A stretch of DNA of 64,000 nt from Rutidosis leptorrhynchoides (GCF_046630445.1 NC_092333.1:184476001-184540000), one strand, 5' to 3'; positions 11,466 through 23,329 are shown, counted from the first letter of the stretch. A program made the numbers and translations. Notes: a model not told the origin generated them from the sequence alone.

Positions 11466-12063
11466 ATGTCTACCTCTAGCACAAATCCCATTGACTCACC
11501 TAATAATAACGAAGAGTCAAATATATATTGGCAAGATTCACAAGTTCCCGAAGAACCGGAAGAAGAGGAAACGGAACCGGAAGAAGAGGAACCGGAAGAA
11601 GAAGAACCAGAAGAAGAGGAACCGGAAGAATAAGAGGTTCCGGAGGGGGGAATAGTAGGAACCACAGAAAACCGGTCAAATAAAAGAAAATCCTCAACCA
11701 ATGGACCAAAAGTTAATAATGGTCAATGGTGTTTCCGCTAAGGAAGCAAAATATTGAGAAAATTACCAATTTTCCATTGAATCGGATCCTGATGAGGATT
11801 TCGATGATGTTATAGAAATTACCCCGACCCAATTTAATGAGACAAAAGAAAATAATAAGGGAAAAGGCATCAAAATAGAGAAATCTGATTCCGACCCCGA
11901 TGAACTTTATATGTACCGTCAACACCCATATTTTCAATATCATGACAATAACCCGGGAACCTCTAAACCACCAGGTTTTTCTAAACCAATGTGGAAAATG
12001 ACGACTCATATTAGAGGAACATCATATATCCCTAGAAGATTAGGAAAAAGAACCAAGTCTTAA
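11466..12063 (+). pseudogene. T1 leader ORF0, acidic, broken
   Basis: An ATG about 195 bases after the PBS, in the same context (GTGATAGATG) as the T2 leader ORF. The product begins M-S-T-S-S-T-N-P-I and quickly becomes a Glu/Pro repeat (EEPEEEEP type) encoded by a GAAGAACCGGAAGAAGAGGAA-like minisatellite. A stop lies at codon 56 (11631-11633). After it the frame, then a shifted frame from about 11750, still reads acidic sequence ending R-L-G-K-R-T-K-S at 12063. I know no function; its position before gag is shared with T2. The minus-strand and +1 readings here are shadows. Confidence 0.55.
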
Positions 12064-12219
12064 GAAGAAGAAACCAGTGATTCAGATTAGAGGGGTGTGA
12101 GCATGTTGTGTAATAAATGTATTGTAGTATGCTTGTACTTTTATGTTCTATGTAAAAATTGCTTGTATTGTTTGTTTTTACGAATCTAATCCTTGTCTAT
12201 TTTACAGTATAAAAACAAA

Positions 12220-12912
12220 ATGGACGTTAAGGGTAGACAACTGAATATTTTAGAAGACCTACCAGAGGATAGGATTGAGGAAATCTTGTCTAGAGTCGGT
12301 AAGAATTCATCAGCACATTTAGTTATGGAAAAATTAACGTGTCAAACATTTTAAAGACTTTTCAGAAATGCCTTAGTTTATAAAAGGTTTTCCTTTGATA
12401 GGTGGGGTATATCACATTGGGGAGACTTTAAGTTACGCCGTGTTTTCTTTAAAGCGTTAAATGCGGGGAACCCAAATGCAATTTTACGCTACGGGTTAAG
12501 AATCTATTTTGACTTAACATATCCCAACATAGGATTTCGTGAATTAGAAAGAGCTTCTAACATGCAACATAAAGAAGCATGTTATGCTTATGGGTTAGTG
12601 ATGTTCGCTTCTTACCAAAGTGAGAAAAAGAACATCGGATTGCAGCTTTTAAATAAAACTTTCCCACAAGTGACGGATTCAGTAGTTGGGGTGAGAAACA
12701 AGGTTTTTAGATTATTACGGGGCTGTTGGACATTACGAAACCATCGTCCTTTTGACGACATTACAACATGCTTCCTAGTTAATGGTCATAACGGTTATTT
12801 TCCACAAGACCAAGGATGGGAAGTCGTCTTAGTAAAACCAGAATGCATGACTTGTTTCTGGACTTATGAAATACGTGTCTTTATTTCCTTTGCTGAACAA
12901 CTTGCGTATTAA
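12220..12912 (+). pseudogene. F-box protein gene (At2g35280-like type) captured by T1; one in-frame stop
   Basis: The frame is 230 codons. The N terminus has an F-box-like signature, L-P-E-D-R-I-E-E-I-L-S-R-V, and T-C-Q-T-F. The middle reads F-K-A-L-N-A-G-N-P-N-A-I-L-R-Y-G, then E-L-E-R-A-S...H-K-E-A-C-Y-A-Y-G, matching the Sel1-like repeat core known in plant F-box proteins of the At2g35280 type. G-W and C-x2-C residues near the C terminus also fit. Only codon 45 (TAA, 12352-12354) is broken. F-box proteins normally bind SKP1 in SCF ubiquitin ligases. CTATTTTACAG just before the ATG looks like a 3' splice site. It lies inside T1, between ORF0 and gag, and T2 has no counterpart. The family call is from memory of motifs. 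Confidence 0.75.
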
Positions 12913-13235
12913 CTAGATTTATCTTCAAAACTGTCCTGTATCATAGTGTACTATATTTCATGTTATATGTAATATAGCGAAGTTGTAAGTTTGAAGAATA
13001 TTTGTATGTGATATATTATTATAATCAGTTTTTCATATGGAATTGTAGTAGTTGAATTGTATATTAGCTACTAAGTATGAACTTAACGGGTAGGTAGTAC
13101 CCGAATTTAAAATTATAAAACGCTAAAATGAAGAAAAAGCTTTTATAAATGAGTTCATATTATGCTACGAGATACTATTGACTACTCTTAATATTCTGTA
13201 TGATTAATTGGTTTCATTTGACTGTTTTGAAGGAA
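12913..13235 (+). other. T1 gag leader with internal PPT-like motif
   Basis: Non-coding AT-rich leader, alignable with T2 26040-26282. It contains ACTTAACGGGTAGGTAGTAC at 13081-13100, a near-copy of the T1 PPT (TTAACGGGTAGGTAC at 17831-17845). It is followed by an inverted half (TACCCG), giving a small hairpin. Confidence 0.55.
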
Positions 13236-14052
13236 ATGGCACCAACTACTCGACACACCTTGAATATGAGTGAAGAGTAATTTTGTGCCTTTCTTGCTTC
13301 AAACATAGCCGCAGTACAGGCCGCGCTACATACCAACAATAACTCTGAATCTAGCAATACAGCTAACGGCGCAAGAAATCGTGTAGGATGCTCCTACAAG
13401 GAATTCACTGCCTGCAAACTTTCAGAATTTGATGGGACCGAAGGACCAATCAGATTGAAACGGTGGACCGAGAAAGTTGAATCGGTATTTGCCATAAGTA
13501 AGTGTGCTGAAGGAGACAAAGTGAAGTACGCTACGCATACCTTCACAGATATTGCGTTAACATGGTGGAATACCTATCTAGAGCAAGTGGGACAAGATGC
13601 TGCTTACGCGCTACCGTGGTCAGCATTTAAGCACTTGATGAACGAGAAGTACCGTCCCAGAACCGAGGTCAATAAGCTCAAGTCAGAACTTAGAGGGTTA
13701 CGAACACAGGGATTCGATATTACTTCGTACAAAAGACGATTCACAGAATTGTGCCTATTGTGTCCGAGAGCGTTCGAAGATGAGGAAGAGAAGATCGACG
13801 CGTTTGTGAAAGGGTTACCGGAGAGAATCCAAGAAGATATAAGTTCACACGAGCCTGCCTCCATACAAAAGGCATGTAGAATGGCTCACAAACTAGTGAA
13901 CCAGATTGAGGGAAGAATTAAAGAACATGCGGCCAAAGAGACCAACGTGAAGTTAGTCAAAAGAAAGTGGGAGGAAAACGGTGATAAGAGTCACCAAAAC
14001 AACAACAACTATCCCAATAATCGCAACATCAATCACAACTACAACAAACGGC

Positions 14053-14083
<31 letters not shown>

Positions 14084-17000
14084 CTACTACTACTACTACT
14101 ACAACAATCATCCCAACAACAATAACAACCGCAACAACAACAACAATCAGAAGCAGCTATGCCGAAGGTGTGAAAAGTATCACTCGGGGTTCTGCACCAA
14201 ATTTTGCAACAAGTGTAAAAGAAATGGTCATAGCGCGGCGAAGTGTGAGGTCTACGGACCAGGGGTTAACAGAACGAAAGGAACAAATTGTGTTGGAACG
14301 AGTAGTGGCGGAGCAAGTATTGTCGGAGCAAGTTATGCCAATGTAGTTTGTTATAAATATGGAAAACCGGGCCACATTATTAGAAATTGCCCGAACCAGG
14401 AGAACACGAATGGACAAGGCCGCGGAAGAGTTTTCAATATTAATGCGGCAGAGGCACAGGAAGACCCGGAGCTTGTTACGGGTACGTTTCTTATTGACAA
14501 TAAATCTGCTTACGTTTTATTTAATTCGGGTGCAGATAGAAGCTATATGAGTAGAGATTTTTGTGCTAAATTAAGTTGTCCATTGACGCCGTTGGATAGT
14601 AAATTTTTACTCAAATTAGCAAACGGTAAATTAATTTCAGCAGACTATATATGCCGGAATCGAGAAATTAAACTGGGTAGCGAAATATTTAAGATTAATT
14701 TGATACCAGTAGAGTTAGGGAGTTTTGATGTAATAGTTGGCATGGACTGGTTGAAAGAAGTGAAAGCAGAGATCGTATGTTACAAAAGTGCAATTCGCAT
14801 TGTACGAGAAGAAGGAGAACCCTTAATGGTGTACAGAGAAAAGGGCAACACGAAGCTACATCTTATTAGTAATTTTAAGGCACAAAAACTAATAAGAAAA
14901 GGTTGCTATGCTGTTCTAGCACACGTCGAGAAAGTACAAACTGAAGAAAAGAGCATCAATGATGTTCCCGTCGCAAAAGAATTTTCCGATGTATTTCCGA
15001 AAGAATTACCGGGACTACCTCCACATCGATCTGTTGAATTTCAATTAGATCTTGTACCAGGAGCTGCACCAATAGCTCGTGCTCCTTACAGACTCGCACC
15101 CAGCGAAATGAAAGAACTGCAAAGCCAACTGTAAGAACTATTAGAACGTGGTTTCATTCGACCAAGCACATCACCATGGGGAGCTCCTGTTTTGTTTGTC
15201 AAGAAGAAGGATGGTACATTTAGGTTGTGTATTGACTACAGAGAGTTGAATAAACTTACCATCAAAAACCATTATCCACTGCCGAGAATTGACGACTTAT
15301 TTGATCAACTACAAGGCTCGTCGGTTTATTCGAAAATCGATTTACGTTCTAGATATCATCAAATGCGAGTAAAGGAGGATGATATTCCAAAAACTTCTTT
15401 TAGGACGCGTTATGGTCATTACGAGTTTATGGTTATGCCGTTTGGATTGACTAACGCACCAGCTGTGTTCATGGACCTTATGAACTGAGTGTGTGGGCCA
15501 TATCTTGACAAGTTTTTCATTGTTTTCAACGATGACATACTTATTTACTCAAAGAATGATCAAGAGCACGAAGAACATTTGAGAAAAGTGCTAGAAGTAT
15601 TGAGGAAAGCAAAACTGTACGCTAAGTTTTCAAAGTGTGCATTTTGGTTGGAAGAAGTTCAATTCCTCGGTCACATAGTGAACAAAGAAGGTATCCAGGT
15701 GGACCCGGAAAAGATCAAAACCGTTGAAAAGTGGGAAACCCCAAAAACTCCGAAGCATATACGTCAATTTTTAGGATTGGCTGGTTACTACAGAAGATTC
15801 ATCCAAGATTTCTCCAAAATAGCAAAACCCTTGACTGCATTAACGTATAAAGGGAAGAAATTTGAATGGAAGGATGAACAAGAGAAGGCGTTTCAGTTAT
15901 TGAAGAAAAAACTAACTACGGCACCTATATTGTCATTGCCTGAAGGGAATGATGATTTTGTGATTTATTGTGACTCATCAAAGCAAGGTCTCGGTTGTGT
16001 ATTAATGCAACGAACGAAGGTGATTGCTTATGCATCTAGACAATTGAAGATTCACGAGCAAAATTATACAACTCACGATTTGGAATTGGGTGCTGTTGTT
16101 TTTGCATTAAAGACTTGGAGGCATTATTTATATGGGGTCAAAAGTATTATATATACCGAACACAAAAGTCTCCAATATATATTTAATCAGAAGCAACTGA
16201 ATATGAGACAACGCAGGTGGATTGAACTGTTGAATGATTTTGATTTTGAGATTCGATACCACCCGGGGATGGCGAATGTGGTAGCCGATGCTTTGAGTAG
16301 AAAGGACAGAGAACCTATACGGGTAAAAGCTATGAATATAATTATTCGTACTAACCTTACTACTCAAATAAAGGAGGCGCAACAGGGGGTTGTAAAAGAA
16401 GGAAAGTTGAAGAATGAGATATCCAAAGGATCAGAGAAACATATTAATATTCGGGAAGACGGAACCCGATATAGGGCTGATAGAATTTGGGTACCAAGGT
16501 TTGGAGATGTGAGAGAAATGGTACTTAAAGAAGCACATAAAACCAGATATTCAATACATCCCGGAGCGGGGAAGATGTATAAAGATCTCAAGAAACACTT
16601 TTGATGGCCGGGTATGAAATCCGATATTGCTAAATATGTAGGAGAATGTTTGACATGTTCTAAGGTCAAAGCTAAACATCAGAAACCATCAGGTCTACTA
16701 CAACAACCTGAAATCCCCGAATGGAAATGGGAAAACATTACCATGGATTTCATTACTAAATTGCCAAGGACTGCAAGTGGTTATGATACTATTTGGGTAA
16801 TAGTTGATCGTCTCACCAAGTCAGCACACTTCCTGCCAATGAGAGAAGATGACAAAATGGAGAAGTTGGCGCGATTGTATTTGAAGGAGGTTGTCTCCAG
16901 ACATGGAATACCCGTCTCTATTATCTCTGATAGGGATGGTAGATTTGTTTCAAGGTTCTAGCAGACATTGCAACAAGCATTGGGAACTCGTCTAGACATG

Positions 17001-17810
17001 AGTACTGCCTATCATCCACAAACTGATGGGCAGAGCGAAAGGACGATACAAACGCTTGAAGACATGCTACGAGCATGTGTTATTGATTTCGGAAACAGTT
17101 GGGATCGACACCTACCATTAGCAGAATTTTCCTACAACAACAGTTATCATTCTAGTATTGAGATGGCACCGTTTGAGGCACTTTATGGTAGAAAGTGCAG
17201 GTCTCCGATTTGTTGGAATGAAGTGGGGGATAGACAGATTACGGGTCCAGAGATAATACAAGAAACTACCGAGAAAATCATCCAAATTCAACAACGATTG
17301 AAAACCGCCCAGAGTCGATAAAAGAGCTACGCGGACAGTAAAAGAAAAGATATAGAGTTTGAAATTGGAGAAATGGTCATGCTTAAGGTTTCACCTTGGA
17401 AAGGCGTTGTTCGATTTGGTAAACGGTGGAAACTAAATCCAAGGTACATTAGACCATTCAAGATTATAGATCGTGTCGGACCAGTAGCTTACCAACTGGA
17501 GCTACCTCAACAACTCGCGGCTGTACATAACACTTTTCACGTCTCGAATTTGAAGAAATATGTTGCTAAAGAAGATCTCACTATTTCGTTGGATGAAATC
17601 CAAATCAATGAAAAACTTCAATTCATTGAAGAACCCGTCGAAATAATGGATCGTGAGGTTAAGAGACTTAAGAAAAACAAGATACCGATTGTTAAGGTTC
17701 GATGGAATGCTCATAGAGGACCCGAGTTCACCTAGGAGCGTGAAGATCAGATGAAGAAGAAATACCCGCATCTATTTCCTGAAGATTCGTCAACACCTTC
17801 AACAGCTTAA
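13236..17810 (+). pseudogene. T1 gag-pol polyprotein (Gag-PR-RT-RH-INT-chromodomain), seven stops
   Basis: One frame from ATG 13236 to TAA 17808-17810. Gag core to about codon 230, then an Asn-rich stretch encoded by AAC repeats (about 13995-14150), then zinc knuckles: C-N-K-C-x4-H-x4-C intact, the second with Cys2 changed to Tyr. The protease motif reads F-N-S-G-A (14520-14534), catalytic Asp changed to Asn. RT has F-N-D-D at 15528-15536. RNase H and integrase follow, then a chromodomain-like end (V-E-I-M-D-R-E...; about 17630-17740). Stops at 13278, 15132, 15486, 16602, 16959, 17319 and 17733; six can be compared with T2 or T4 and are all C-to-T or G-to-A type. No frameshift. It encodes capsid, processing, cDNA synthesis and integration functions, all inactive here. 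Confidence 0.92.
13990..14150 (+). repeat. AAC-type microsatellite encoding poly-Asn in T1 gag
   Basis: Long runs of AAC/ACT triplets give about 40 Asn and Tyr residues between the Gag core and the zinc knuckles. The same run gives a poly-Thr shadow in another frame. Confidence 0.85.
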
Positions 17811-17845
17811 AATTTCGGGACGAAATTTATTTAACGGGTAGGTAC
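17810..17845 (+). other. T1 3' hairpin and polypurine tract
   Basis: AAATTTCGGGACGAAATTT (17810-17828) is a perfect 8-base stem with a GGA loop, overlapping the pol stop. It is followed by TTAACGGGTAGGTAC (17831-17845), directly abutting the 3' LTR. The same arrangement is present in T2, T3 and T4. Confidence 0.75.
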
Positions 17846-20800
17846 TGTAGTGACCCGAACTTTTCCATGTTTATATATATTAATTGAGATTGATATTTAC
17901 ATGACTAAATGTTTCCAATGTGTTAAGCAATCAAACTTGTTAAGACTTTATTAAATGAAATAAGTTTCATATAGACAATTGATCACCCATGTTGACCGGC
18001 GATTCACGAACGTTACAAAATTGTAAAAACTACATGTTGTGGTATATATAGACATATATATATGGTTGACATAAGATTATGATGAGTAAGTATCTCTCTA
18101 AGTATATTAACAATGTGTGATATACATAAGAAATGAGATTACTAAGTTAAGAAACTCGAAATGATATATATAACGATTATCGTTATGATAACGTCTACTA
18201 AATACTTATGTATCATATTAAGATATTGATACATTTTATTTAACATGATAAAATGATATTTAAATATATCATTAAGTGTGTTAACAATGAACTACATATG
18301 TAAAAACAAGACTACTAAATCAAGAATTACGAAACGAGACTTATATGTAACGATTATCGTTGTAATAATATTTTAATGTATATATCATATTAAGAGATAT
18401 TCATACATCATAATATCATGATAATATAATAATTTAACATCTCATTTGATATAATAAACATTGGGTTAACAACATTAATTGAGATCGTTAACTTAAAGGT
18501 TTCAAAACAACACTTACATGTAACGACTAACGAAGACTTAACGACTCCATTAGAATGTATATACATGTTGTGTTTTGATATGTATTCTTACACTTTTGAA
18601 AGACTTCAAGACACATATCAAAGTACTTCTACTTAACAAAAATGCTTACAATTACATCCTCGTTCAGTTTCATCAACAATTCTACTCGTATGCACCCGTA
18701 TTCGTACTCGTACAATACACAGCTTTTAGATGTATGTACTATTGGTATATACACTCCAATGATCAGCTCTTAGTAGCCCATGTGAGTCACCTAACACATG
18801 TGGGAACCATCATTTGGAAACTAGCATGAAATATCTCATAAAATTACAAAAATATTAGTAATCATTCATGACTTATTTACATGAAAACAAAATTACATAT
18901 CCTTTATATCTAATCCATACACCAACGACCAAAAACACCTACAAACACTTTCATTCTTCAATTTTCTTCATCTAACTGATCTCTCTCAAGTTCCATCTTC
19001 AAGTTCTAAGTGTTCTTCATAAATTTCATAAGTATAGTTTCATAAAAATCAAGAATACTTCCAAGTTTGCAAGTCTACTTCCAAGCTTTCTAATCCATTC
19101 CAAGTAATCATCTAAGATCAAGGAACCTTTGTTATTTACAGTAGGTTATCTTTCTAATTCAAGGTAATATTCATATTTAAACTTTGATTCAATATCTACA
19201 ACTTTAACAATCTTATTTCGAGTGAAAATCTTACTTGAACTGTTTTCGTGTCATGATTCTGTTTCAAGAACTTTCAAGCCATCCAAGGATCCTTTGAAGC
19301 TAGATCCATTTTCCTCATTTCTAGTAGTTTTATCCAGAAAACTTGAGGTAGTAATGATGTTCATAACATCATTCGATTCATACATATAAAGCTATCTTAT
19401 TCGAAGGTTTAAACTTGTAATCACTAGAACATAGTTTAGTTAATTCTAAACTTGTTCGCAAAAAAAAAGTTAATCCTTCTAACTTGACTTTTAAAATCAA
19501 CTAAATACATGTTCTATATCTATATGATATGCTAACTTAATGATTTAAAACCTGAAAACACGATGAACACCATAAAATCGGATATACGCCGTCGTAGTGA
19601 AACCGGGGGCTGTTTTGGTTTGGATAATTAAAAACTATGATAAACTTTGATTTAAAAGTTGTTCTTCTGGGAAAATGATTTTTCATATGAACATGAAACT
19701 GTATCCAAAAATCTTGGTTAAACTCAAAGTGAAAGTATGTTTTTCAAAATGGTCATCAAGATGTCGTTCTTTCGACGGAAATGACTACCTCTTTATTAAT
19801 TGACATGTAACTTAAATTTCCGACTATAAACCTATACTTTTTCTGTTTGGATTCTTAAATTAGAGTTCAATATGAAACCATAGAAATTTGATTCACTCAA
19901 AACGGATTTAAAATGAAGAAGTTATGGGTAAAACAAGATTGGATATTTTTGATCTTTTTAGCTACGAGAAATGTTTAACAAATCTATACAAATCATATCC
20001 TAGCTAACTTATATTGTATTATACATGTATTCTAATATATTATGTAATCTTTGGATACCATAGACACGTATACAAATGTTTTGACATATCATATCGACCC
20101 ATGTATAAATATTATTTGGAACAACCATAGACACTCTATATGCAGTAATGTTGGAGTTAGCTATACAGGGTTGAGGTTGATTCCAAAAATATATATACTT
20201 TGAGTTGTGATCTAGCCTGAGACATTTATACACTGGGTCGTGGATTGATTCAAGATAATATATATCGATTTATTTTTGTACATCTAACTGTGGACAACTA
20301 GTTGTAGGTTACTAACGAGGACAGCTGACTTAATACACTCAAATCTTTAAAACATAATAAAAATGGTTGTAATTATATTTTGATCATACTTTGATATATA
20401 TGTACATATTTGTATAGGTTCGTGAATCGATCCGTGGCCAAGTCTTATTTCCGAGGAAGGAAATATCTGTGAAAGTGAGTTATAGTCCCACTTTTAAAAT
20501 CTAATATTTTTGGGATGAGAATACATGCAGATTTTATAAATGATTTACAAAATAGACACAAGTACGTGAAAATACATTCTATGGTTGAATTATCGAAATC
20601 GAATATGCCCCTTTTTATTAAGTCTGGTAATCTAAGAATTAGGGAACAGACACCCTAATTGACGCGAATCCTAAAGATAGATCTATTGGGCCTAACAAAC
20701 CTCATCCAAAGTACCGGATGCTTTAGTACTTCAAAATTTATATTATAACCGAAGGGTGTCTCGGAATGATGGGAATATTCTTATATATGCATCTTGTTAA

Positions 20801-21306
20801 TGTCGGTTACCAGGTGTTCACTATATGAATGATTTTTATCTCTATGTATGGGATGTGTATTGAAATATGAAATCTTGTGGTCTATTGTTACGATTTGATA
20901 TATATAGGTTAAACCTATAACTCACCAACATTTTTATTGACGTTTAAAGCATGTTTATTCTCAGGTGAATACTAAGAGCTTCCGCTGTTGCATACTAAAA
21001 TAAGGAAAGATTTGGAGTCCATGTTTGTATGATATTATGTAAAAACTGCATTCAAGAAACATATGTCGATGTAATATATTTCTATTGTAAACCATTATGT
21101 AATGGTCGTGTGTAAACAGTATATTTTAGATTATCACTATTTGATAATCTACGTAATGTTTTTAAAACCTTTATTGATAAAATAAAGGTTATGGTTATTT
21201 TAAAAATGAATGCAGTCTTTGAAAAATGTCTCATATAGAGGTCAAAACCTCGCAACGAAATCAATTAATATGGAACGTTTATAATCAATATGAACGGGAC
21301 ATTTCA
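17846..21306 (+). repeat. T1 3' LTR
   Basis: 3,461 bases, colinear with 7797-11256 with scattered substitutions and small indels. It ends ATTTCA, followed by CTGTG and the resumed A1 ORF3 frame. Confidence 0.92.
20475..20964 (+). other. Conserved LTR intron-like module, T1 3' LTR
   Basis: A GTGAGTTATAG (20475-20485), B (20516-20528), A' CTATAACTCAC (20915-20925), B' (20949-20963), acceptor CAG at 20962-20964, then CTTCCGCTG at 20979-20987. All pairing boxes match the 5' copy. Confidence 0.6.
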
Positions 21307-21999
21307 CTGTGCCCGGCCAAGTACATCAACTGGACTGAATTTGAATTAGCAGGGTTAGGTCATCAGATTAGGGAGGCATTCATAGTTGAAGAGGGTAATA
21401 AGGTTATGCGCCCATGGGAGTTCCTCTTTTACATGAAAGAAAGTGTTTACCCGTTGCTAACCCGTGAATTCTTAGCAACTCTGAGTGTTAATTTCAAGGT
21501 CTCCTCTCCATGGCTTTACAACTACCTCACATTCAGGCTAGGAGGTGCGGAATGGCAAATGAGCATGAGCCAATTCAGGGCTTGCCTAGGTCTTTATACG
21601 GATTCTCTTTCCGATTCCACCTTCATGTACTTAGCAAAATGTGAAACCTTCAACCGAAACGAGTTTGATACCAAGAAAGTGTGGAGTGAAATTAGTCATG
21701 TCAAGCTAACCCCCACTAATCAAGTTCCTAGTGCGCTCAAGAGCCCCATGCTTCGGTGCATCCAAAAGTTCTTCGCCCAATCGGTCTTCCGTCGAACGGA
21801 AGATGTTGATAAGATGACGATGTTCGATATTTGGTTGATACATCGTATTCACAAGAAGAAGCACATTCATCTTCCTAACCTTATCATGAGTTATCTATTT
21901 GACACAAGCGGCGAAAAATCTGAGCTCCCAAGTGTTGGTGGTCATTACGTGACTCGAATCGCGAAGTTCTTAAAAGTCAATTTCAATGAGTCAGAGTAG
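21307..21999 (+). pseudogene. A1 ORF3 (ATHILA ORF1-like), right part
   Basis: Continues the frame of 7678-7796 after T1 and stays open to TAG at 21997-21999, about 270 codons in all without a stop, whereas A1 gag-pol is riddled with stops. Readable features include W-E-F-L-F-Y-M, P-W-L-Y-N-Y-L-T-F-R-L-G-G, F-R-A-C-L-G-L-Y and M-F-D-I-W-L-I-H. These resemble the ATHILA ORF1 (env-position) family, recalled rather than searched. No membrane helix is obvious. The apparent ATG at 21226 lies inside the T1 LTR and is not the native start. Confidence 0.65.
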
Positions 22000-22722
22000 A
22001 TGCCCATGGATCGCTTGGGTTATCATGAGTGCATTTGGAGGCGCATCTAGATGTCAAGTCGACATTCAATGGGTATTTGGTAATCAATCTTCATTATGGT
22101 TTGTGAACAGTTTATCTTTTAATTTGGCATGTAACTTAACTTAATTTGGTAATTGTGTGTGTGAAACTTGGAATTATCGATTCGGTGTGAGGTAGTATAC
22201 TTATATTGCTACTCTCACATATGATCAACTCTATGTTTGTAATAATTTGACAATGGACGTGCGTGGATATTCTTGTGGTTGTTTGTATTTCTCTTGCTTG
22301 TTGTGGTTCTTAGTGGCAGGACACACTTTTTGATGATTGATCCAAGCCTGGCATTAAGTTCAGGCGTCAAGCTCATCGACTTACATTCTTTGGTGATTAA
22401 GTTTCTCGAATGGTGACAACAAATATCGTTTGATCATAACCTGTTTTTACTTTCTTTTCTCTCATATTTTCTATTTCAAAATGCCCCTCATTTTCACTTA
22501 TTCTATCGTTTTAATGCAATGAGGGCATTGCATCAAACTAAATGTAGGGGGAGAGTTAAAATATCGGGCCATTTTGAACTTTTTCGGGTAAACGTATCAC
22601 ATACACTACAAAGTGTGAAGCTTGCAATGTCGAACAATTTTTGGAACAAGTTTTTAACCATTACGTTAATTCATATCATAATACTTAAATGGTTAAAACT
22701 TGTAAAATTTTCAAAATTTTTG
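22000..22722 (+). other. A1 3' non-coding region with a first PPT-like tract
   Basis: No gene seen. AATGTAGGGGGAGAG at 22541-22555, followed by TTAAAATATCGGGCCATTT, resembles the tract at 42547-42557 before the A1 LTR (AATGTAGGGGGTT then TGATATCGCTCCATTT). Confidence 0.45.
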
Positions 22723-23329
22723 GGAAAAGTAAAGTCTTTTCCTTGTTTTTCAAAAGTTAAGGAAGTAAAGTCTTCTTTTTGTTTCACTCTTGCAATTCAC
22801 AAGTGAAAGTAAAGTCTCTCACTTTCATATGATTTTGTGAGAAAATGATAAAATCTTGAGAAAAAAATCAAACTTGTGCTTGAAAGTTAAAGTCTTTCAT
22901 GCATGTGCATCAAAACCAAGTGTTTAAAGCTTCGTGCTTTAACACTTCCGGATGAATCGAGTCCATCCATTGTAGGGAGTCAAGTCTCCCGAATTTTGTA
23001 TTACTTGGTATGGGAGACTTCCTAATCCACACCATTTCATATTGACATTGGTTGTCTCATCATTTAACGGTGTTTCAACCGATGTATCATACCGTGGGAA
23101 GAGGAGCCACCTAGCTTCACAAAGTGCTATCCTTTTTAGGAGCAATGGTTTCGTGCTAGTGTTGCTAGACAACGCATGCCATAGCCAAAAGCTATGGCAC
23201 ACTTGTGCATTCAATTAATGGAAAGGTAGTAGCTACTTTCTTTCTCAATATAAGAATAAAAGCTTGTATTGTAGGTAGTAGATGAGTGAATAAAAGCTTC
23301 AAGCTTTGACACTCCCGGGAGAGTCAAGT
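22723..23329 (+). repeat. A1 mini-hairpin array, left part
   Basis: Repeated hairpins with a constant loop T(A/C)AAGT or TTAAAGT and different perfect or near-perfect stems: GGAAAAG/CTTTTCC (22723-22742), AAGGAAG/CTTCTTT (22759-22778, one G.T), GTGAAAG/CTCTCAC (22803-22822, one mismatch), TGAAAG/CTTTCA (22881-22899), GGGAG/CTCCC (22975-22990). A further unit, GGGAGAGTCAAGT, is cut by T2 at 23330. The array continues at 41422. Confidence 0.75.

Larger units (their letters stand above)
7797..21306 (+). mobile_element. T1: chromovirus (probably Tekay) LTR retrotransposon carrying an F-box gene
   Basis: Two long direct repeats (7797-11256 and 17846-21306) begin TGTAGTGAC and end ATTTCA. PBS, gag-pol and PPT lie between them in the right order. 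The flanks are GTGTG (7792-7796) and CTGTG (21307-21311), 4 of 5 matching. Gag-pol is one frame of about 1,525 codons with seven in-frame stops and no frameshift. Between the PBS and gag it carries an acidic leader ORF and an F-box-like gene. The LTRs differ by a low percentage by eye, so the insertion is fairly recent. Confidence 0.92.

Noticed and set aside
11432..11701. Serine-rich minus-strand ORF and a Lys/Arg-rich + ORF
   Set aside because: Shadows of the Glu/Pro repeat of ORF0.
13981..14346. Poly-threonine ORF
   Set aside because: Out-of-frame shadow of the poly-Asn stretch in T1 gag.
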